Source: Trichobilharzia szidati | Lineage: Eukaryota > Platyhelminthes > Trematoda > Strigeidida > Schistosomatidae | DNA: 64,000 nt | Direction of reading: 5' to 3' | Assembly: GCA_944472155.2 (NCBI GenBank) | Contig: OX235271.1 | Coordinates: 65,888,416-65,952,415, forward strand | Shown here: positions 33,601 through 45,946 of the stretch, one piece after another | Layout: every line of letters starts with the position of its first letter | Position numbering within the stretch: position 1 is the first letter of the stretch | Program-made: the position numbers and the translations under genes | The notes under the pieces: generated by a model | The model's input: the letters and a program-made list of their open reading frames with translations, nothing else | Database searches by the model: none | Told to the model about the DNA's origin: nothing

Positions 33601-34740
33601 TTATTCAAAGTGCCAGTGTACAACTTCAAATGGATTTATTCAAGTTCACTGAAATTTACTAGGCTATTGTTTTGTTTCGTATCTGCAGACGAACGTGCCT
33701 AGTATTGCGCTATCGATAAATTTTTTTTTATCAGGGATTGTTGGTGATGTCTAACTAGATATGAAGAATCCTGATTGTGAACTGATCCGTAAACGAACAG
33801 TTTTAGTACAACATAAATACCTAAACAATGTTTTATTTATTGTTCTAAAGAGACAAAGTGGCAGCGAATACACACACGTATTTTCGCCTACGAATAACAG
33901 ACTTTGTAATAAAGATTACTTCTTTCATAAGTTCATGACTTGTACTACTTTAGATGATCTTGAAACAATATCTATTTTCTCGTAAAGTTTTATAAATGGT
34001 CTACGGCTCCTTGTCTACACACTCTCCATACCATCTGACATTATTTTAGGTATCAAATTTTAGTTGTATTTTATTGATTGATCGCCATCACAATGTCTGA
34101 AATGCACATCTATGTTCTATCACACACATTATACATAGTCTTAAACCAACTTAATTGATAATTTCGTACTCTTTAGATATATAGTAAACGCTAATGTTTG
34201 CACCACTGTGTTAAGCGTGGAGAAAATTTACTGACTGAAGTATTTTTAATTCACATTGTGCCTTAAACACAGGAATAAGAGATTTTTAGATGGTTGGAAA
34301 TTAATTTAATTAAGTTCTTCATGGTACATTATGCAAACTGACTGGGATAAAATGAAAACTTTTATACAGCTGATGAACACAATGCATCCTTCCACGTCTA
34401 ATTCATAATACACTTGGACACAATGCTTCGTAAATAAATTCATTAGTTTGCCTGCTTTTGTGTGGCAACATAAGTGAAACTTAGGCTCAGAACATTTTCT
34501 TTACAGATATGAGAGCATATTACAGCCTTTAGAAGCTCTAGTTTAGAATATGTACCCGTTTTTGACACCTAATAAATCGTGAGAAGGGATTTAGGAGTGT
34601 TTTTCTTATTCATCCGAACCTATAGAGTTGATCTTCGCTTTCAACTTCTCAAAGCACTAGAGACATGGTTAATCATGAAGGTTACACAAAGTACTACCTT
34701 TAAATTGGTATGAAAAAAAAGAAATAATACTGATGTTAGA
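33601..34740. other. No recognised feature
   Basis: AT-rich. A 74-codon plus frame at 33761-33985 is unassigned. Confidence 0.3.
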
Positions 34741-34744
34741 TGGA

Positions 34745-35190
34745 TGGAGGTAATCATCAGATAGCCCTGGAACTAGGTTTGACACCGGCTGGCACTCGTC
34801 TGTAAGACATATTCACAACCTATGTCCCTTCTGAGATTCGAACCCGCGTCACCCAGTGCTGCAGTCAGAGACGTCACTACTGAGCCATTTGAGCTCGCAG
34901 TTGACCACCTGTAAGAATTTATTAGATACGTTTTGATTGGACACTAGCGACTTCCTTCAGGGTTGTAGATACGCCTTTCTAATGAGTGCCATCTAGCACA
35001 AAACCTTGGTACAAGGTTTCTTTCCCATTGCCTCCAAACATCTAATGTCAACAATTAAAAGTGTATGGTGATGCTTAGCCACTTAAAATGGTGTCCACAT
35101 TGTAAACTTAACTGATATAATTCAGTCTGCACCAAAGAAAGGACTGGACACATTACATTAGTTACTAACTAGTGTCCAATCAAAAATGAA
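34745..35190. repeat. Element C, two parts in opposite orientation
   Basis: 34745-34945 is a minus-oriented tRNA-like head (on the minus strand CTCAGTAGTGACGTCTC and B box GGTTCGAATCT), flanked by GATTGGACACTAG near 34936-34948. From there the plus-oriented body runs (GTAGATACGCCTTTCTAATG.. to ATTCAGTCTGCACCAAAG) to CTAGTGTCCAATC near 35180. The two 13-mers are inverted copies of each other. Confidence 0.6.
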
Positions 35191-35615
35191 TACTTTTTTG
35201 ATTTATTAGTCTTATTAATCCATTCATAATAATAATATATTTATTCCTATGTATGTAGGACACATCAGAGATAGGAATTTTGAAGTTATATATATATTCC
35301 ATGGAGAATTTTATATTACGCCAAGACTGATTTGTTATTGATCAACACTTTAATTATGAATATTCTTCGTTCTAATTAACACATACTACCTCTTATGGTG
35401 AAATATTTGTTCAAATTTCCTCAGGGGATAAATGTTTTTCAAAATATCATGAATAAACAAAAGTACAGATTGATGATTAATTCGTTGAGAAGAGTCTCTT
35501 TCTCATGAGGCGAATTATTAAATTAGCTAAATTATACTTATAAGTTAGATTGCGTTATTCACTTTTATACCAAATGTTCTGTACATTTTCTAATCACTAG
35601 GCAAGGTTTGTTTAT
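35191..35615. other. No recognised feature
   Basis: Very AT-rich spacer. Confidence 0.3.
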
Positions 35616-35619
35616 ATAA

Positions 35620-35945
35620 CTACGCCTAGTTAACTAGCTTGCTAGTTTTCTAACCCGTCCTAAACCCCGGTAAAGGAGGAGTGTTGGGCGTGGAGCTAGC
35701 AATCCCACACCACTAAACCTGTCAGACCGTTAGAGAAACTTCAACACGCAGAAAATGTATTAAAAATACAAAAACTTCAAGTAAAAATCTTATTCTTCGC
35801 TCGAATCCAAGAGGCGAAATGAAACAGCGGGCTGGTGAAAGCCTAGCCGACATGTCTTCTCTCGATGAAAGGAAGAATAAGAATGGGGACATGGAATGTC
35901 CATGCAATGTAGGAAGCTGTCTGGGAAGGCTGCCTAGGTAGCTGA
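35620..35945 (+). mobile_element. RTE retrotransposon 5' end fragment
   Basis: Matches the 5' part of the RTE at 38.95 kb in order: CTAGTTTTCTAACC, GTAAAGGAGGAGTGTTGGGC, GAAACTTCAACACGC, aaatacaaaaac, a GGCTGGTGAAAGCC block, CTTCTCTCGATGAAAG and a region that would encode the start of the endonuclease (GTWNV-like: ggacatggaatgtcc). It ends abruptly near 35945. Confidence 0.65.
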
Positions 35946-36394
35946 AGAGATGTTTATATGGCAGTCGTTTTATATGAACTGCTGGCTAACTAAATTCAAC
36001 TAATATTCGGCGAACAAGATTGTTGAATTATAGAAACCATTGAACTGACTGACTTCAGTATTATCTTGTGTGCATTAGAAATAATTGAATTTCGATTGTT
36101 TTCTTATCCATATAAGATGTACTTTGGTTGATGTGTGATGAGGCTTTGACAAACGTACTTATTCACTGTCGTACTGTATGAAGTATGTCCTTCTACAAAA
36201 GTTTCACTCTCAAGGCTAAACTACTTGGAATCACTAAGACTTATTTTACAAGATGGAATGACGGTGACAGAACAATAAAAGAAAAGGGAATCAAATGAAA
36301 TATTTTGGTGAGTGTCATAATCAGTTCACATTTTTAAGATGGTGAGGTTTAATTTCTGGTGAATGAACATGTTTCATCGGTTACCTTTTCGTTT
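35946..36394. other. No recognised feature
   Basis: AT-rich spacer. Confidence 0.3.
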
Positions 36395-36862
36395 GAGTTA
36401 ATGGTTCAATACTCGCCAAACATGCATGTGATTAGGGTTCAGTTCCCTGTCAAAGCAATATTTGACCTCGTTTCTCTGATAGTTTTATTTTTTTTTCCTT
36501 CACGTTCCCCAGTGGAACATAGAGCTTCAAGCTAGTGGCTTGAAGTTTCTGTAGCAGCGTTTATTTTACAGGATGGGGTTACTAGCCTCATGCCCAACCT
36601 TTCCTCTTCAGCAGTATTATTTCTGACTTAGCGAGGTAAAAGAGTGAGTCGGCCGGAGATCGAACTCCGGACCATGTGCATGGTCGGCGAGCTTCTAACC
36701 GCTATGCCACCGACGCTTCTCTGATAGTAAGCTCAGTTAAAGTGGGAAGATCAAACATGAGGCTAGCAACAGCAACATCACTGCTATTAAGACTTGAAGG
36801 CTGAAACCTAAACCCCCAATTTCCCACATGGAACATGGTAGAATGAAAAGAAATTTATTTCG
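36395..36862 (+). repeat. Element B (plus), interrupted by a second element B
   Basis: The host copy is in two pieces, 36395-36483 (degenerate tRNA head with GGGTTCAGTTCCC) and 36717-36862 (body GTAAGCTCAGTTAAAGTGGG, then GAGGCTAGCAAC and the tail). Confidence 0.65.
36472..36728 (-). repeat. Element B inserted in element B, 12-bp TSD
   Basis: TSD TTCTCTGATAGT at 36472-36483 and 36717-36728. The inserted copy is minus-oriented. On the minus strand: tRNA-like head with TGGCATAGCGG and GTTCGATCTCC, body, CTTCAAGCCACTAGCTTGAAG and an A-rich tail. It is much less diverged than the copy it interrupts. Confidence 0.85.
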
Positions 36863-37940
36863 TGAGGAGAAATTTATAGTTGCACCGTTTATATGATTGA
36901 CTTTAAATATGACTGTACATCATGAGATTAAACGTTACATACTGCGGTATGACATTAAATTTCTCAATGTAAAAATAAATCATAAAAGGCGATAATAACA
37001 ATTAACATTCCTTCAATATAGAAGGTATTGACATATGCACACACACTGTGGCCTTCTTTACTGAATATTCTATGAGAAATAACTTTCATCCTAAAATTAG
37101 ACAGTCCTGGCAAATTACACTACTTTTTGGAAGCCAAACTTTTTATTTCATTTATAATAGTTATCGCTTTTATCTAAAGATAAAGTGGAAATTTACTAAA
37201 GTGAATAAACACTATTAAAAACTACTTTCGCTTTTATAGAAAATCAACTTGATGTTTTCATCTATCAGTCAAATTCATAAGGAAGGAAATGGTGCCTATT
37301 TTTTTAATATTTTTTTGGTTTAAATTTTTATCAACTAGATTTATCTGCCGCTTATTATTCGAAATCATTCATCGGTAATACTCTCTGAACAAAAAGATGT
37401 GTATTCATTCTACCATGATTTATTCACTATTACTTCGGCTACATTTAAAAAAATTAAGTGTGAATATTATTTGTGTAATTTGTTTGTTTCTTTGTCTAAA
37501 AGCTATTCAGCCTATTACCAGTAACAATAATAATAACAGTAATCTATCACATAATGCATATTTTTATGCTGGACATTTTAAAGTATTGAATACTGATGTT
37601 ACTTACTTTAAACCATATCAGAAAAATAATATGAAGTCCTATACAAGTAATACAAAAGGCTTAATCTTTATTTAAATGAATAGCTTCTACGAATTTATAC
37701 AAACAGCATGAATTTACATTTCTACTTGACTGACTTTGTAAGAGTTCGCCTTTTTTCACAGAAAATACTATACATTTTGCTACAAAAGAGCTGGGGACGA
37801 ATTCGAGTGCCTTTCATATTTCAAGCTTGCAAATAACTACAGATATTCCATGTTACATTGGATAGATGATAGTCTTTGAAGTGTGAATAATGATAACTTC
37901 AATGCTTAATGCGTATTATATTTTCAGGAAGTTAATGACA
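36863..37940. other. No convincing gene
   Basis: AT-rich. A 92-codon plus frame at 37397-37675 has a hydrophobic stretch (NIICVICLFLCL) followed by an Asn-rich run. It might be chance or an exon, and I have no splice or homology support. Confidence 0.3.
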
Positions 37941-37944
37941 ACAC

Positions 37945-38275
37945 TGGATTAGCAGGTCGGGTGTGAGGACAAATACTCGCCGAAGACATTCGCTAGGGGT
38001 CGCGCTATGTCATGAATTGGAAGAAGTTACAATTCATGGGCTGGCCATTGGATCGGGTCCCAGTGGCTTAATGGTATACGATCTCGCTAGCCTTGTAACC
38101 AGGAGGTCCTGGGTTCGAACCCCGGTGGGTGCGTACTGATGAAGAGTCCCAAACTAGGACGAAACAGTACTCCCAGATTTTCCAATGGTTCTCTAACTGA
38201 TGTCAGCTCATGATGAAATTCTGTTACCAATCAATCAAATCCCTACAAACCAACACTTGAATATATTATATCTAT
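37945..38275 (+). repeat. Element A, nearly complete
   Basis: Plus-oriented: GCAGGTCGGGTGTGAGGACA, then the head (38060-38135) with GTGGCTTAATGGTATACG and B box GGTTCGAACCC, then ACTGATGAAGAGTCCC..GGACGAAACAG with a deletion of the second half of stem III (CAGTACTCCC follows directly), and the 3' end AAATCCCTACAAACC. The hammerhead could not form. Confidence 0.8.
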
Positions 38276-38945
38276 TGAGTTTAAAGAATATTCTAGAAGA
38301 TTTATGCTCCTATGAACTAATGAAAATATACTTGTGTACATCTTTTAGATAGAGGAGACTAACTTGAATAGCACAAATGTTCTCATTTTAGACTTAAATT
38401 ATTACTTTGTTCAGTTAATGAGAACATGTCAACGGTTATCAGTGTAATACCTGTTGATAATGTGTAACTATCAGTATGGTAATTCAATGGAAAAGTTGTT
38501 TCTGATAATTATAGTGAGATTTGAAGAGGAATTAAGATTTATAGAGTTCATATACAATTTGGTCCTGTTTATTACATGTTACCCTCCTTTCAGAATACGA
38601 ATAGGTGAAGAAAAATATGTGGTTAATGCAATTCCCTGAAAGTGTCATTTCACAAATAATAACAATAATAATAATGATAATATATTCTGTTACTGGAGTT
38701 AGTTTCTGACTGCATTACATAATATAAACTGTTTGGTTTAGTCAAAAGAGGATCTGGAAATTATTTGCTATCCACTCTAGAAACTGAAGACTTGAAACGT
38801 AGCCCTATAGAACTGCTCCTTATGGATATATTCTGAGTTTATTTAATGGACCGAAATGTAGTGAGCAAGTTATTCTTTCGTGTTACTATGATAGTTTTCG
38901 TGATTATGAGTGTATACTATTATATTTGTATTGTTTGTGGTTACA
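38276..38945. other. No recognised feature
   Basis: AT-rich spacer with an AATAAT run near 38655-38680. A 61-codon plus frame at 38454-38639 is unassigned. Confidence 0.3.
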
Positions 38946-38949
38946 CCTA

Positions 38950-41160
38950 GTTTAACGCCTAGTTTACTGACTCGCTAGTTTTCCAACCGGTCGTAAGCTC
39001 GGGAACAGAGGGAGGGTTATGTGTGAGGTGTGAGGAAAACTAGTCAAACTGCTACAGGAACCTCAGCGCTTAAGAAATATATTGAAAATACGAAAATATA
39101 AAAAACAAACTTATTCTTCACTGGAATTGGAGGGTCGATATGACGCGGGTTGGTGAAAGCCTTCTGGAGGCCAGTCAGCCGATGTATCTTCTCTCTATGA
39201 AAGCAAGAGTAAGAATAGAGACGTGAAATTTACGTACCGTGTACTAAGCTAGATGGGAAGGCTGCTTAGGCGGCCAAAGAATTGTGAAGGTAGGCCTAGA
39301 AGTGCTGGGAATCTGCAAGAGCAGATAGAATGGATGTGGACTATCAAAATTGTCAACTAGAGAGTCAGTAATATATTCCATTCTGGCCACCTAGACGGCA
39401 ACCAAGGGCATACTGAGGCAGTGAGTGGTTATCATTATGTCACTAGGCCGGTGGCAGCCAAAGCCTTAATACAGTGGGAACCAATTTCATCCTGCAGGAT
39501 CATGACACCAAGGTTCAGCTCAAAAGGAAGGCAGCGAGGCTACATTTATCCAAAGCTAAGCACAGTGTTAAAAACAACTCGTGACAAGAGAAAAAGGAAG
39601 ACTTTTACAGGCAAATACAAACAGTAATGAATAACATCCCAAATGGTGATATCAAAATCCTTATGGGCGATATGAAAGCAAACCAAGCTGGGAGCAGAAA
39701 ATACAGGAAGAGAACTCATCACGAGTCGACAGACTATCGCTTGAAGAAATGAATGAGAACGGAGAACTATTCGCAGACGCCTGCGCTTTCAATGATCTGG
39801 TGATCGAAGGCAGAGTGTACAAACTTAAGGATATACACAAGGCCAGTGACATGGGTTTCGCTTAATGGACACACCAAAAACCGGATAGATTTCATCTCAA
39901 TGCTGCTCAAAGAAGTGGAGACACAGCCTGCTGGATACAAAGTCGAGAAGGGTAGCAGATGTGGACTCAGACCATCATCTAGTTCAATAAACATTGAAGG
40001 TGAAGCTGAAATCCACGAAAACAAATGAAGACAGACCACTGTGATTCAAGTTCAACATTCAGAAACTGAAAAACAAAACTACAAGGTATGCCTTCGTTAG
40101 TGATCAGATCAGAGCAAAGTCGGGCGCACTACGTGGCATCACTGAGGACACCTGTATGGAAGAACATTGGAGCTCTCTGAAAGCAATATTTAAGGAAACG
40201 AGTACAACTGTTCTAGGAAGAAGGAAGAGGCAGGACAAAGAATGGCTGGCTGTCAACCGACACCTCCAAGGAAGCTAATCGAGGAGAGTACAGAACGATA
40301 GTGAAAGAGAAGATGAATCAATGAAAAGATGAGCAACAGAAGGAGAAGTAAGTTCAGTGCATACTGAACTAATATGATGGCAAAGATTTGTAGCGCAGGT
40401 GCAAATACGCTTGACTGATAAAAAGATTTTAGAAGATCTGGATTTCGTGGACGATTTATGTCCACTGCCACATAAAGTCGAAGACTTACAGGCGAAAACC
40501 AACAAACTGGCAAAAGTGGCAACGAGCGACGACAGGACTCCGGGTGAACATAGAGTAGACGGAGGCGATGAAGATAACCAACCCCTAGCAGCAACAACAA
40601 CCGGCACCAATCAAAATCATGGGGATAAACTTTGAAAGATGTCACGTCCTCCAGTTATCCCGCAATCATCGTTTCAGCTGCAGGCGGAACGGATGAAGAT
40701 GGTAAAGCCGCAAATGCAAGATACGCCTTCATTAACCTAAAAAGGATTTCCAATAAGTTACAGGTTTTGTCAACAGCTGCCTTCATTGGTTCCATATTGA
40801 AGATCAAATGGCAGTCCAGAAATAAATAGCAACAAGAAACTCTGGTAATGAACTAACCAAGAACATGTTGCTCAACATATATGCAGGGGAAAATGTAGGT
40901 ACATAGGACAAACACTGAAGAGACCATCGAATGACATCGTGCACGAGACCATCTCTGGAGTGGGACCCGCATGGAAAAAGACTAATGGATTGTTGAAGGG
41001 TGACGTGGGGGAGGTTGTGTAGTCAAGAGGAGATGAGACATTAAAGGCAAAGTGGGGCCAGCTAAAGAGAAAAGCAAAAACTAAGACAAAGTGGAGATGT
41101 ATTTTTGAAGCCTAATATTCTACTCGGAACCCAAGGCAATAACGATAATAATGTGGTTAC
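38950..41160 (+). mobile_element. RTE-type non-LTR retrotransposon, long but dead copy
   Basis: Collinear remains of an RTE/SR2-like element. Leader at 38960-39110; endonuclease start near 39190-39220; endonuclease core with NTGRELITSR at about 39699-39730, then CAFNDL and the IDFISMLLKE block at about 39886-39915; linker DQIRAKSGALRGITEDTCME; RT motif C region with LEDLDFVDDLCPLPHKVEDL at about 40432-40491 (FVDD corresponds to the family's FADD); then the C-terminal part with SLEWDPHGKRL (about 40950) to about 41120. Much of the RT core between 40260 and 40390 is missing and frames are broken. Short minus frames here are shadows. Confidence 0.85.
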
Positions 41161-42145
41161 ATATGGTTCTCAACCAGGAGATTGATTGTCTTAGATTTGA
41201 GCAATTCTGAAAATTCTGAAATAGGACGAAACAATTATTCATAGCAGCAGGGTTTCAATATTTCTTCAAGTGATATTATGCTTTGGTAAAATCTAGCTTC
41301 AAATACACTGAGTCAGCAGAGAAACCCTACTTCTAAATATATTAAAACTGCTTGAATCTTTTGAAATTGCTGTTGCAGAAACTAAACGAGACTAAAACTT
41401 CCAACTAATGCATTGATATATCTTTCTAGTCGTTGTGTTGAACTTTTAGAACCTAATAATTTCGTTCAATGTTACTAGGAGAGACGTTAATGCGGCAAAA
41501 TTAGTTTCTGCTTGCCATATTCCTTGTCATTTTGAAAATTCCATCACAACTTTCTCTTGGATCATTTCATTCTACGTTTACCCTGTAGCTACTTTGGTCT
41601 TCAGCACCTTTATTAAAGATATTATAATATTTCCGTCAAATAGAAACAGCAGATACAAGAGAAGAGTGTTCATCATACAGAACATCTACTACGTATTACT
41701 TCTTATCATGTGACTATGTCAATAGAATTGTATCTTAATTAGATGGTGTGATTCGTTTGTTATATAAAGACAGAAACGATTTTGTTTGGTAGGCTGACGA
41801 GAAGTAATGCGAGTAAACTCAAAAATACGAGATCCATTTAAGTCCATCTAAAATTTGCATTAAGTATCTTCATAGCAATAATAAAAACAATAGCAGAAAC
41901 CGTTAGTCACTCAGAAGGGACACCGAATCCTCACTAAACTTACGTCAAATACTTAATACATTACGGATGGATGAAACGCACTCGAATTGTTGAAACTTAA
42001 TTCTTCCTCTCATCCATGGGACTTGTTTAAGTAATATCGTGATAGTAATTGGTAAGGTATTTGTTTTTTATTTCCAATACTGATTTCAACTGTGGCTAGT
42101 GTTGCTTCATTACAACTAACATTCTGCCAATTTTTATTTTGGATC
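41161..42145. other. No recognised feature
   Basis: AT-rich. A minus donor-like GTAAGT at about 41940 has no open exon. Confidence 0.3.
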
Positions 42146-42149
42146 ATCG

Positions 42150-42440
42150 TAACCAGCAGCTGAATCTAGAATGCGCACTGTGTTTGATCTCGTGCTCATC
42201 AGCTAGACTGACGTACTATCTCAGTGAGTGATAATGGTATTCCCACCGAGACTCGCACTCCGTACCCATCCTTTTAAATGACAAAGCACTAGACTAATAG
42301 GGTGACGAGAACCATCTCTTGTGCAACAGATATTAGTTATTATTATTTTTTTGGTTAATTTTAAATCTCCCTCGGTTGATTCTATCATCAGAGGCCAAGA
42401 ATTTCAGTTCGACTTAACCACTCAACAAGAAATGCAAATT
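42150..42440 (-). repeat. SM-alpha-like element, degraded
   Basis: Minus-oriented. The hammerhead is at 42157-42216 with CTGATGA intact but stem II and the GAAA box lost (GCAC..ACAGTGCGCATTC), followed by the body CACTGAGATAGTACG and the tRNA-like part. It ends near 42440. Confidence 0.6.
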
Positions 42441-44030
42441 AACCCATCGTCTACTTGATATTTTGACATTAAAGTGATTGTGACAACTTTGTAGCTGATA
42501 TACCTCACTGTAAGATACTTGTCTTTATTTGCTTCCAAAGAAAGTTTAAATTATTAAGAGATGTTCAATATTGGGCTGCTAAAAATGGTTAATATAGTTT
42601 ACTTCAACTTGGACTATAGATGTGGGCCTGAAAATAATAAAAATAATGATAAAAGCTGTGGGATATATACCCATATTCCAATCGGTTGGTAATGTATATC
42701 AGTCACTTACTCAACTTACATTCATATCTTCCTACTGAACATTTAATTTCGTTTGCTCAGCAGAACTAAATGTTTTATTTTATGACAGAACAGGGTATGA
42801 TGTCATGTTCACCACTTTCGGACGCTTCTAAATTAACAAGGCATTTCGATAAAGGGAGTAAAAAGGTTTTTATTTACAGTACATAGAAACAGAAAAAAAT
42901 GTTATCTGGAAGGTGATTTCCATATTCGTTTGTTCACATAACTTCCTGAACTTCAAAGTGAAAGTACTGTGGAAGTGTTTTGAGAAGTATTACGTAATTA
43001 AAAATAAAGCATAAGCGTCAGGAAATTATAAAAACGTAGAGACATTTGTGTTTCTTTTTTTTTAGTGAAAAGGTTTACAGTCGACAAGTGGACGGCGACA
43101 AAATTTTGAATTGAATTTTGAATAGATTTCCTCTCTGAGTCTCATCTTACGTCCGTTATCAAACAATCTGTTTTATAAGGTTGATTAATCTTCCTTACTT
43201 TTAGAAGTTCAATACAAAATCCCGCTTTTGTTATTCAGTAGTCAACTGGCTTTTAGGGTATTTTAGGATTTATATCGAAAATAATAACTCAGGTGGCGCC
43301 TTATTATCAAATCATGGAATATACCTATTTGGAGAGTAGAAAACAAAGAAAAAGAAGTTCAGAAAAAATATCTTTTCGGTGATCGGATTAGCAAAATTTG
43401 CACAGTTGCATTTATACACATATTTAATATATAATAACGAAGGTGATTAAAGGTGATAATTTTCAACTTGATATGAAAGTTCGAACGTGTGAATATACAC
43501 TAAAAAGGGCTAAGAAACAAAATACACAGGATTTGAAAATAGTTCTTTTAACCTATACAGGTGTGAACAGGGTGAGCCTGAAAACAAATTCACATAATAG
43601 TTTCGATAGCCGAAATGAAAAAATGAAAGGATTGAGGAAAAAAAGACGAAAACTAAGCGATCAAGGCGAATTAAGTCCATGATAAATGTAGAGATTGAAC
43701 CGGTTTCTTTTTTACACATAGCTCCAACTTTTCCACGCATATAGTGAGGGCTTCTTCAGTACAAAGAAGTCAGAAACACACTGAATTTGGTAGGATTTTG
43801 TATACTTTGTAAATGACTCTGAATGTTGATTCAACTGAGATGCTGCGACAGGTGTTGTCGAGTTATTCAGTTAATGCGTTTCTGATTGAACCAGTACCCC
43901 ATCCCTTTGTAGCAATGCTGGGTAATGTTCTCTAGCATATCTTGTTAGGACGCGCATAGAGTAAACTATAAAACTAGCTCCGTTAATTAGGTGAAATGAT
44001 AAATGTATATTGAATTAGTCATTATTATCC
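42441..44030. other. No convincing gene
   Basis: AT-rich. Overlapping frames at 43443-43682 (plus) and 43510-43740 (minus) are lysine- and serine-rich and have no support. Confidence 0.3.
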
Positions 44031-44480
44031 TCCAAACAATCAAACAAAATCCCTACAAAAACCAATACTTGAAAATGTCTCTGATGGTGACTAGCAACTG
44101 ACTCTATTCAAGTAAGTAGTTACGTGGGGTTCTAGTGGGAAGCCGTGACCAGTAAGGTACAGCAGGTCGTGTGTGAGGACAAATACTCACCGAAGACATT
44201 GTGGAGTGGTCACGCTATGTCATGAATTGGAAGTTACAATTCATGGAATGACCATTGGATCAGGTCCCAGTAGCTTAATGGTTCACAAGCTCACTAGCCT
44301 TATAACCAGGAGGTCCTGGGTTCCAACCCTGGCGGTGGGTGTGTACTATCGAAGAGTCCCAAACTAAGGGGACGAGACAGCTGTCCAGTACTCCTAGGTT
44401 TTCCAATTTTTCTCTGACTTATGTCAGCTCATGATGAAATCCTGAATCCAATCAAACACGATCCCTACGAAAACAAATAC
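44031..44480 (+). repeat. Element A, full copy plus an extra 3'-end fragment
   Basis: 44031-44065 is an isolated 3' end (AATCCCTACAAAAACC). The full copy runs from about 44128 (GTGGGGTTCTAGTGGGAAGC) through a diverged head (B box GGTTCCAACCC) and a mutated hammerhead-like segment (ACTATCGAAGAG..GGACGAGACAGCTGTCC) to GATCCCTACG near 44470. Confidence 0.75.
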
Positions 44481-44519
44481 CTGCAAATATCATTGAAAGT
44501 TATTTATTTTAAATTTTGA

Positions 44520-44690
44520 TTTCCTGGTCGATTGGTTGGACCGATGTGCTCGGTCTCAGGTTAACAAGTCGACTTCTTGTGCAGATGCTTTGACAATGTC
44601 TGGGCATTTAATTAGAAGCTAATTGGTCGATGGTGACCAAATAGGACGAAATGCGCATCCTGGATTCCACTGCTAGTCACCATTTACCAG
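44520..44690. repeat. SM-alpha-like element, rearranged
   Basis: The first part (to about 44630) is the minus-oriented end GGTCTCAGGTTAACAAG..CAGATGCTTTGACAATG. The second part (44640-44690) is the plus-oriented hammerhead 3' half (AATAGGACGAAATGCGCATC, then CTGGATTCCACTGCTAGTCA). The CTGATGA half is missing. It is an internally deleted inverted pair. Confidence 0.65.
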
Positions 44691-45295
44691 TTAGCTCCTA
44701 TCATTAAAAATGATTATTTTCTATCCTTTCCCTCTAAGTTGGTTGTTCATAGAATTTATGAGACACTATTCTGGCTGAGTGTGGACTCAACTATGATGGT
44801 ATGATGGGGAAGATTATGAAAGTAATGGTTGCTTAGCTATTTAAGGCTGTGTTCACATAAAAGCAAACCACAATACAACAAATTTATATTTAAAAAATAT
44901 CGTAACTTTTATTAATTGAAGGTAAAATTCTTTTTTTTCTTAAATTTCGCAATTACTCTGCATTTTTTCTTCAGCTGTCCTGCCGATAACTGGAAAATAA
45001 TATTTAAGATTATAGAGCTGAATTTATGCAAATCAAATAACTGTGAGCCTTATTTATGGTGTGAATAAATTCTATTAATGAAATCTGTGATTATATTCAC
45101 TTATTGTTTTGACAAATTCTATGGGAATAATTTTGTTCTCCTGGGAGTGTGCTTACAAAAACTAATTTTAAGATAAAAAACTTCCATACACCATCAGATA
45201 TCGACCTTATTTACTGAATGAATGGTAAGATCTAAATGGTTAATATCCCTTTTGATTAGCTATCATGCATGAATTTAATACTGTCTACTTTGTAC
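44691..45295. other. No recognised feature
   Basis: AT-rich, presumed intron. Confidence 0.3.
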
Positions 45296-45299
45296 TTAC

Positions 45300-45354
45300 G
45301 TCTTATCGATGGAAGGCGAATTAATTTGAGATTCCCTAGCCCAAGTATCAACAG
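45300..45354 (-). CDS. Candidate small internal exon
   Basis: The minus strand reads AAAAAG / CT + 17 open codons + AC / GTAAGTACAAAG. The donor is a perfect consensus. The acceptor has a purine-rich, poor tract. The peptide is VDTWARESQINSPSIDK. The other frames have stops just upstream. Exit phase matches the exon at 30004-30115. Not recognised. Confidence 0.45.
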
Positions 45355-45946
45355 CTTTTTAAATAGCTTTCGTTAATAATTTTGTTTTTATCCAGGTTAT
45401 ATACTCTGTAGAAGTCAGAAGATACTTGTCAACCTGACTTGTCTGTTCGTTATCTAATATACACTTGGTATATTAAGGGTAGTAGAATTTTCGGTTTTAA
45501 ATGTCAATAATTTCTTATTTCGTGAAATCGTGTTGCATGACTCAAATGGCTTAATTGTGAGGATTTTATTGTCTTTCTAGACAACATTTTCAGCTCTGAC
45601 TTCAATATGAAGTGAATATCTCCAGCTGGCGTTGAACGCCATCGGTTATGTATGCAGATTTTTCCACCATTTTGAAGAAGGGTGCGCTAAAGACATTTTC
45701 CAGAAAGAAAGGGAAAGTTTATCAGAATAAAACTTGTGTACGGTGGTAGAGTATAATTCCAAGCTTGCTTTGTAGGAATTTGATTGATTGGTTACAGGAT
45801 TTCATCATGAACTGACATAAGTTAGAGAAAAATTGGAAAACCTAGGAGTACTGGACAGCTGTGTCGTCCTCCTAATTTGGGACTCTTCGGTAGCACATAC
45901 CAACCGCCAGGGTTCGAACACAGGGCCTCTTGGTTACAAGGCTAGC

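Noticed and set aside
39661..40645. Minus-strand open frames of 60-130 codons
   Set aside because: They are antisense to the RTE retrotransposon, whose motifs read on the plus strand.
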